Part shown: positions 57,938 through 64,000 of the stretch, piece after piece | Layout of the letters: the number at the start of each line of letters is the position of its first letter | How positions within the stretch are numbered: position 1 is the stretch's first letter | Assembly: GCA_029721435.1 (NCBI GenBank) | Contig: CM056576.1 | Location: 63,383,876-63,447,875 of the forward strand | DNA from: Gymnothorax reevesii | Lineage: Eukaryota > Chordata > Actinopteri > Anguilliformes > Muraenidae | Direction of reading: 5' to 3' | DNA length: 64,000 bases | Translations under genes and position numbers: made by a program | The notes under the pieces: generated by a model | What the model saw: the letters and a program-made list of their open reading frames with translations, nothing else | Told to the model about the DNA's origin: nothing | Databases searched by the model: none

Positions 57938-58705
57938 GGGAAAGACAAAGTAACACACCATTCAAGTTAGGCTGATGTGTGTCGACCTTCACAAGTCAGG
58001 AAATGGCTACAAGAAAATAGCCACTGGCCTGCACCTGCCCATATCTACAGTCAGAAAAAACCTTTTCTCACTCACAATCATAAACACAAATGTCTGGAGT
58101 TTGCCAAGCGGTACTGGGACTTCAACTGGGACCGTGTGCTTTGGTCAGATGAGACCAAGATATAGCTTTTTTGACAACAAGCACTCTAAGTGGGTCTGGC
58201 GGAAAACAGAAGATGAGTATGCAGAAAAGCACCTCATGCCCACTGTGAAGTATGGGGGAGGATCGGTGATGCTGTGGGCCTGTTTCTCTTCCAGAGGCCC
58301 TGGGAACCTTGCTAGGGTGCATAGCATCATGAACGCTTTGCAATACCAGGACATTTTAAATCAAAATCTGGTGGCCTCTGCCCGAAAGCTGAAGATGGTT
58401 CGTCACTGGGTCTTTCAGCAAGATAATGGCCCTAAACATGTAGCCAAATCTACACAGAAATGGTTCGCCAGACACAGAATCAAGCTCCTCCCATAGCCAT
58501 CTCAGTCCCCTGACCTCAACCCCATTTTAAAACCTGTGGAGTGAGGTGCAGAGGAGAGTGCAGAGGAGAGGACCCAGGTCGCTGGATGATTTCGAGAGAT
58601 TGTGCAAAGAGGAATGGCCGAAGATCCCTTTTTCTGTATTCTCCCATCTTGTGAAACATTAAAGGAGAAGATTAGGTGCCGTTTTGTTGGCAAAAGGGGG
58701 TTGTA
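57938..58705 (+). pseudogene. Tc1-family transposase, internally deleted
   Basis: MGKTK at 57938, then MCVDLHKSGN and LHLPISTVR run directly into KKPFLTHNHKHKC, so roughly 80 residues including the second helix-turn-helix and the basic hook are gone. WDFNWDRVLWSDETK, QQDNGPKH and the middle part are readable with frameshifts. NPIENLW is destroyed by the same ATTTTAAAACC change as in the copy at 41985. Confidence 0.88.
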
Positions 58706-59220
58706 CAAAGTATTAACAATTGTGGCACACATGATTTGATGTAAAAGAAGAATTTCTTAATGTGGGATTTTTTTCCCCACTGAATAAATGCACTTGAATT
58801 AAAGGTTGGATTTTCCTCTTTTTTCATTGTGGTCATATATTATTTAGAAAAAAACTGAATTTATTAGAAGCTAAAGAACACATCTTAACCAGGGGTGCCA
58901 ATAATTATCGAGGGCGCTGTAAGTAAGAGAGTTACAGTTTAAATGGCTTTGAGTAGGTCTTCCCTTGGACATCAAATAGCTCATTTTGTTCATTTGATAC
59001 ATTTTGGGTGAAAACGGCAAAAAAAGTTGTCGGTACCAGCTCAAACACTGAATTTGGTATAAGTCTGACCATAGGTCACGCTATAGCAAATGGTCATAAC
59101 TCCTAAACCATTTGTCTGGTCAACTTGAAATTTTGCATGCTTGATGTTTGTCATGGCTGCTCTGTAAATTTATTAGAAAAAATGGATAAATGAAACAACA
59201 TGGCCAACATAAGCCAATCA

Positions 59221-59877
59221 AATCATCGGCAGTGTCAGTGTTCGCACTGGCGTCTGCGTTAACTTTTATCTTCTGCCAAACCATTGAAGGGATTGTTGGT
59301 AAATTAATAAAAAACCCAAGAACGTTGTCCCGATGAAGAAGCAGACTCCGATGTTCGTAGCAAAAGCAGGAAAAAGTTTATCACACAGCCGGCCGTGGGA
59401 ACAACAGCGTGATGCAGAGTTCAAAATTCCTTAATTTCGTCAGAAACTTTATACATGTTAAAAGTACAGATATTTGCATATGATTTCTTTAATGTCACCA
59501 GAATTGTTGCTGATTGGTCCTAGGGTTTACACATTGATAAAAAGGAATACTGTACAATTGGGCCTCTCCTGAGCCTCTCAACTTTATTGGTTCAATAGAC
59601 TCCCAACCCTCGGAAGTGAGCTCCATATGTGGGCATACGTAACCTCCAGCTAAAAGGCGCTCCTGCATATCATGTCCTGTCAGAACTGAAGACAATGGAG
59701 ATCCCAGCTGTAAGTAAAAGATAGGTGATATGTCCTGTCGGACCTAACGGCTTCTCTTTATCTCCTAATGCACATGCAATACCTATTGATCAAACAGTCT
59801 GGCTCACCTCAGATTGCAAATACCCAAAAAATCCTGTTTCCCAACAGGATCAAGGTGAAGTTTGGTGGGGAGGTATA
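59221..59877 (+). other. Intron sequence without recognised elements
   Basis: Nothing recognised. Confidence 0.5.
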
Positions 59878-60390
59878 CAGTGCCATGAAAAAAGTATTTG
59901 CCCCCTTCCTGATTTCTTCTTTTTTGCATATTTGTCACTCAAATGTTTCAGGTCATCAAACAAATTTTGATATTAGACAAAGACAACCCGAGTAAATACA
60001 AAATGCAGTTTTTAAATGATGAGTTCATTTATTAATGGAATAAAGCTATCCAAACCTACTTTGCCATATGTGGAAAAAGTAATTGCCCCCTAAATCATAA
60101 TAACTGGCTATGCCAGCTGTGAGTCTTTCACATTACTGTGGAAGAATTTTAGACCCACTCTTTGCAGAATTATTTTAATTCAGCAACATTGGAGGGGTTT
60201 TGAGCATGAACGGCCTGTTTAAGGTCATTCCACTGCATCTCAATAGGATTTAAGCCCGAACTTTGACTTGGTTATTCCAAAATTTTCATTTTGTTTTTTT
60301 TAAGCCATTCAGAGTTGGACTTGCTGGTGTGTTTCAGATCATTGTCCTGCTGCATAACCCAAGTGCGCTTGAGCGTGGCCAGTACTAACG
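59878..60390 (-). mobile_element. Tc1/mariner-superfamily terminal fragment
   Basis: Begins CAGTGCCATGAAAAAAGTAT after TA. The inner part resembles the antisense of a degraded transposase (CAATAGGATTTAAGCCCGAA, ATCATTGTCCTGCTGCATAA). Related to 36501-36970 and 51300-51860. Confidence 0.72.
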
Positions 60391-61325
60391 ACCGTATTGC
60401 ATGAGTTTGACAATTGAATCCGGGAATTTTTTTTTTTTTTTAACAGTTATGGCCCTTGACTCTGAACTTTGTGTAGGGGTGTTGCATGGGGACAAGTTTT
60501 CCTCATTCGTCCATGACCATTCTACCTTGGCGGGGCATATTGGTGACAGTGTTGCCTTGTTTAATCCTACACTTCAGTACAGCGCCATTTTTGCTCCTTC
60601 CCCACTTTTTTCTCAATGCGTACATGGCCTGAATGACAGGAATGGATGTCAATTTTAAAAAAGAAAATAAACTGACCCCATAAAATATGACCTATATTGT
60701 GTTCAGGCCATCTACGAAGAAATGTTAGTGGGGAAAAATTATTCACAAATCACTGCTTTCTTTATTCATTTGCAATTGCAAAACTGTCTCAAATTTTTTT
60801 TGATTTGGGGTTGTACATTTTCCATCTAGATGGTATGTTACGAAATCCATAAAAAAAGACACTGAACTGTCTGCTGCAAATATACCTCACAGAAGTGCCC
60901 ACTATATAGCCCCTGAGGTTCACTTTAGGATGCGGTTGATTGCCTGGAGGTTTAGACTTTGGGATTAATGCTCTACATTCTGAGAAGTTAGGATGTAGAA
61001 TGATGCGGAGCTGAGGGAGGTGGAATTGGGGATGAGGGCTTGAGGAGGGAGAAATTGGGGTTTTGGCTTTGCGTGTGAGCAGAGAAGATTTGGCCATATT
61101 GGATTTGTGGTGCAGGGTTGAATGGTTTCTGAATGACTTGTTCGAGATGACTGGTTAAGGATTAAGTGACAAGGAATGGAGCTGCGATGGATGAGAGTGT
61201 AGTGGGAAGTGATGAGGGAGTTCAGGAACAAGAGGGCCATTGTTGAGTGAGTTCAGGAACAAGAGGTGACCTTCAATGTGCAATGCATGTTTGGACAATG
61301 AGAAATTCTTTGTTATCCTTTCCAG
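60391..61325 (+). other. Intron sequence before exon 2
   Basis: No element is recognised, apart from a T-run at 60428-60441. 61193-61218 and 61236-61266 share GAGTTCAGGAACAAGAG. The last 15 bases are a pyrimidine-rich splice acceptor. Confidence 0.5.
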
Positions 61326-61402
61326 GAGTTTGCGGATGCTGTGGGGCGCTAAGACCCCGGTACAAGAGACTCGTGGACAACATCTTTCCAGAAGATCCAG
61401 AG
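61326..61402 (+). CDS. efr3b: EFR3B exon 2 (palmitoylation motif and start of armadillo-like region)
   Basis: 77 bases, reading (G)VCGCCGALRPRYKRLVDNIF, then PEDPE, and ending in phase 0 before GTGAGG. With exon 1 this gives MYGVCGCC, whose cysteines at positions 5, 7 and 8 are the palmitoylated membrane anchor of EFR3B, followed by the invariant ALRPRYKRLVDNIFPEDP of EFR3 proteins. EFR3A differs at the very N-terminus (CCCCSALRPRY), so EFR3B is favoured. The next exon (expected to start DGLVK) is not in the remaining 2.6 kb. Whether this is one of two teleost paralogues cannot be told. Confidence 0.95.
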
Positions 61403-61560
61403 GTGAGGACCATTATCACCTTTCTTCAACTGAGCTCTTGAATTCTCCAGTATTCTGCTATTTCACATTTTACCTACAGTAATTCAGTTGCAGTGTGTAC
61501 ATAGAGAACTTTTAATCGGAATGAAATGTCCTCATTTAAACTTTTTGATCTGAAAGAAAC

Positions 61561-62120
61561 ACAATGCCCTCCACAATTATTGGCACCCTTGGTAAATATT
61601 AGCTTAACAGGCTATGTAAAAAGCATTTTTTTCATTTTTTTTCTTCCCAATCTTTCATCAAAATATTGACAGAAATCAAACCTTGAATTGAAGCAAAATG
61701 ATACTTTTACTTTTTTTGAGTACTTTCTCATTTCTATTTTACTTTCTAAGTTCACCGTAATGATTAATAGAACCTAAACTATCAAAACTATCATCTACTT
61801 TCCTTGAGGTATAAATGTTTGGCTATACCTGGCTACATTCCCTTAGTCATCGGTCAGCATGGATTAGACAAAAGAACTCTGCAATGATGTGCCAGAGGCA
61901 GTTGTTGAGTTTTGGTAATGTGGTTTTGACTATAAGAAAATGGTGAAAAAAGTGGAAAATACTCAAGTTGACTGTAAGGGCAGTACATACCAGTAGCTTA
62001 AAGCAACTGCCAATTGTTAAAAATCCACCTGGAGGAGGGTGTGTGTCAATTTTGAATACATACACAATGACTAAGATGGTTCAAGTAGTAAAAGAAACTC
62101 CAAGGATCTGCGGATATTAA
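61561..62120 (+). mobile_element. Tc1-like transposon 5' part
   Basis: ACAATGCCCTCCACAATTAT is the left terminal repeat, followed by a leader with GAGGTATAAATGTTTGG. From ATG 61859 a degraded transposase reads TRENSALMCQRQL and TIRKW before stops. Homology fades near 62110; the catalytic domain and right end are missing. Its TIR resembles, but is not the same as, the CGCCCTCC family. Confidence 0.75.
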
Positions 62121-63556
62121 CAAGCACTTGGAGAGCGCATACTGCAGCCATGGCGCAACAGTCCCCCACATGCCTGGGGCACATACTAGTAGCGTAATTA
62201 TGTACCAACACACAAGTAAACAAAAAATTCTTGCATCGAGAATTTATTCCGGATCACCCCCAAAATGAAATCTACTCCGAGCTGGGCCAAGACTTCTCTG
62301 ACGAAAATTTCAATAGAATATGTCCATTACTTTTTCTGTCATGTTGATGAACCAAGGTAAAAATATAACCACCTTGGCAGAGGTAATAAATGGAATGGTA
62401 TGCATTATTGAACGGGTTTGGCAGGCGTTTTAATGAAAGGAGCGCAATTGCGCGGACACGCCTTTGTGTTCCTAAAATTGCATTTTAGCTGCGCAAATAA
62501 ATGTGCTTGTATCCATCAAAAACATTTCATTTTTGTGCACCTAGCAATCCGAACTCCGGCACCATTAGACAATATTTCCAGACTCTTTTGCATAGCACAC
62601 AATGACTCATGAGTAACAGTATGGACGTAGTGTTTCTGATTGGTGGATTCCCAGCCGTGTAAGACTTCTTCAACCAATGGAACTGCGCTTTGCCTCAACC
62701 AGTAAAAATAGCAGAGCAGACTGGGCATATCGCCCAGCTGTCCGCCAGTAATCGATGTGGAAACTAAGGGCATAAAACCCGTAAAAATTGTCAAAAAAAA
62801 GACAGGAAGAAGTGAGTTCCAGAAGTAAGCGTCCTTTTATCTATCGTAAGAAAGTTTTCATTGCCGAATTTTGGTTGTTTTGACCATAAAACTTGGCATA
62901 ATCTATCTAGCAATCCTGCAAATTATTGCAGCCAGGCTCGGGTCACTTCTCATCTGCAGTTTTTAACCATGATTTGATCAATAAATTACTAGGGATGTCC
63001 CCTAAGAACGCATATCTCAGTCGACCAACAGTCGACTGTTTTCAATCGTTCGAAATCTTTGAACTCCGTTCAGAGCCTTTGCAGATTCTGCAGTTAGACT
63101 TTAGAGGTTGAAGTATGACTACACCTCAGACTGATGCCTGTATTTGACCTCACCATAAAAAAATTCCACTTTGTAGGTTATTTTTTATTTAATAGACTTA
63201 GTTCATCTCATTTTTGTTAATGAGAATTTAAGTCACAGTATCGTTTTTATTGTTAGCTGTGGCAATCATGAAGCTGAAAATTCTCATGGACTCCGATAGT
63301 GTCTCTCAAATAGACACTGGAAGTAACATTAAATATAGAATTGGGTTTAATCAGAGTTATGTTTTTTGCATTTTTAATGTTAATTGTTCAAATTTTATTT
63401 CTTGGGTTTTTAATTCATGCTTATAGAAAACTGCTACATTACAGACCATCCCAAAAGGCTACTGCAATGGATACCTTGTTTTTCCTCATGATTTGAAACC
63501 ACTTTACCGAACAAACCAGTGGAAGCTCACTTTGTGTCGAAAACTTTAAGTATATA

Positions 63557-63730
63557 TTAGGGTTGGGTGATATGACGTTAAATTTATATCGTGGTATTTT
63601 TTTTTCTTTCATTTTCGCGGTGACAGTATTATATCATGGTATTACAAAAATAAAAAGGATACAGAACTCAAAATGTGATTCTACCTCTTTTGACTCTACT
63701 GGAAATGTGGTAGAACATATCCTAAGAAAG
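63557..63730. mobile_element. hAT-like MITE end
   Basis: TAGGGTTGGGTGATATGACG, then TATATCGTGGTATTTT and TATCATGGTATTAC are typical of a widespread fish hAT MITE. It is cut by the element starting at about 63735. Confidence 0.5.
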
Positions 63731-63734
63731 AGCC

Positions 63735-64000
63735 AATAAACAGTATTGCAGAAGCCAAATCTGGCTATTTAAGTGTTTACTTATTTAAGGCTTTATAATT
63801 CATGATTGCAGCTTCTCAGACAGGAAAGGAATGGCTCAATTGAGCCAGGACACTTTGAAACATTTAAATTCCTTCGTATTTCAGCTTATTTTCATGATTT
63901 TGTTTGAGAAAAAGGGCTTGCAAACATCAAAAATCTTCATGAAAAAGCCCTCGTGAAGCTTCTCCGGTAACATTGTATTGATTGGCTCGTTTCTTATCCA
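63735..64000 (-). mobile_element. TTAA-type piggyBac-like element, fragment at window end
   Basis: GCAGAAGCCAAATCTGGCTA and the following 200 bases match the start of copy B (23388 onward). At about 63946 the sequence jumps to CCTCGTGAAGCTTCTCCGG, which in copy A lies near 17191, so about 1 kb is deleted inside. It continues beyond the window. Confidence 0.8.

Larger units (their letters stand above)
56868..58919 (+). mobile_element. Tc1-like transposon (CGCCCTCC-end family), rearranged copy
   Basis: The left end AGCCCTCCATAATTATAGG follows TA, and the right end GGGCGCTG precedes TA (58920). The leader is interrupted by about 710 bp (57208-57920) that replaces some 20 bases just before the transposase ATG. 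Within the coding part about 240 bp are deleted at 58055. Confidence 0.9.
56333..59220. mobile_element. Element with ~145-bp inverted arms, host of a Tc1
   Basis: 56333-56475 and 59078-59220 are inverted relatives; both begin TTGATTGGCT from the outside and include GTTGGCCAT, TTTCAAGTTGA, GGTTTAGGAGTTATGACCAT and GCTATAGC in order. Internal sequence besides the Tc1 copy is non-coding. No target duplication is clear. Confidence 0.65.
15369..61325 (+). other. efr3b: Intron 1 of efr3b (about 46 kb)
   Basis: Bounded by donor GTAAGG (15369) and the acceptor TTATCCTTTCCAG ending at 61325. More than half of its length is recognisable transposon sequence. I found no further exon of efr3b inside it, and no other host gene. 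Confidence 0.8.
61403..64000 (+). other. efr3b: Intron 2 of efr3b, partial
   Basis: Begins with the donor GTGAGG and continues past the window edge. It contains a Tc1-like fragment, hAT-like MITE sequence and a piggyBac-like fragment. No exon 3 is seen. Confidence 0.8.

Noticed and set aside
1..64000. tRNA genes or tRNA-derived SINEs
   Set aside because: I looked for A/B-box pairs (GGTTCGAATCC-type) and saw none convincing; a covariance search would be needed to exclude diverged ones.

Overview
The window is ray-finned fish (probably teleost) nuclear DNA. It is AT-rich, almost devoid of open host genes and packed with fish-type transposable elements: Tc1-like DD34E transposons, Rex1/L2/CR1-type LINEs, hAT and TTAA-flanked piggyBac-like elements, a 5S-rRNA-derived SINE and many MITEs. 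I cannot name the species from sequence alone.

The host gene. Two small coding exons on the plus strand match the N-terminus of EFR3B, the palmitoylated plasma-membrane anchor of the PI4KIIIalpha complex. Exon 1 contributes only seven coding bases (15362-15368, ATG TAC G, followed by a GTAAGG donor). Exon 2 is 61326-61402, after a pyrimidine-rich CAG acceptor and before a GTGAGG donor. Joined, they read MYGVCGCCGALRPRY, then KRLVDNIFPEDPE. The 46 kb between them is therefore intron 1, positions 1-14.8 kb are upstream flank, and the polypyrimidine/(GT)n-rich stretch 14.85-15.36 kb is the likely promoter and 5' UTR.

Layout. 1-15 kb: three Tc1-like copies (1-1268, 3299-4842, 5450-7236), several tandem-array elements, a hAT MITE with a perfect 8-bp target duplication (11349-11938) and a foldback element (13801-14599). 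15.4-27.7 kb: a 4.8-kb hAT element (16440-21274) carrying nested insertions, two 1.95-kb TTAA-flanked elements in opposite orientation (16617-18554 and 23376-25346), and a nest containing a P2X7-C-terminal-like gene fragment and a 5S-derived SINE. 27.7-31.06 kb: a LINE with an intact 973-codon ORF, antisense to the gene. 32.7-46 kb: broken LINEs and Tc1-like copies. 47-61 kb: further array elements, a Tc1 inserted in a Tc1 (52473-55614), a third related Tc1 (56868-58919), then exon 2. After 61.4 kb come more Tc1, hAT-like and piggyBac-like fragments.

Main unusual signal. At least six otherwise dissimilar elements share one blueprint: a terminal motif repeated inverted just inside the other end, a (CGTC)n-type tract near the first end, zero to six tandem units of about 135-170 bp that carry a recurring CCGGAGCATAACTC-like core, and a 3' hairpin followed by CTAG/CTTG and TT. 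This fits non-autonomous Helentron-type (HINE) rolling-circle elements. The core recurring across families with unrelated ends is the observation I would follow up first.
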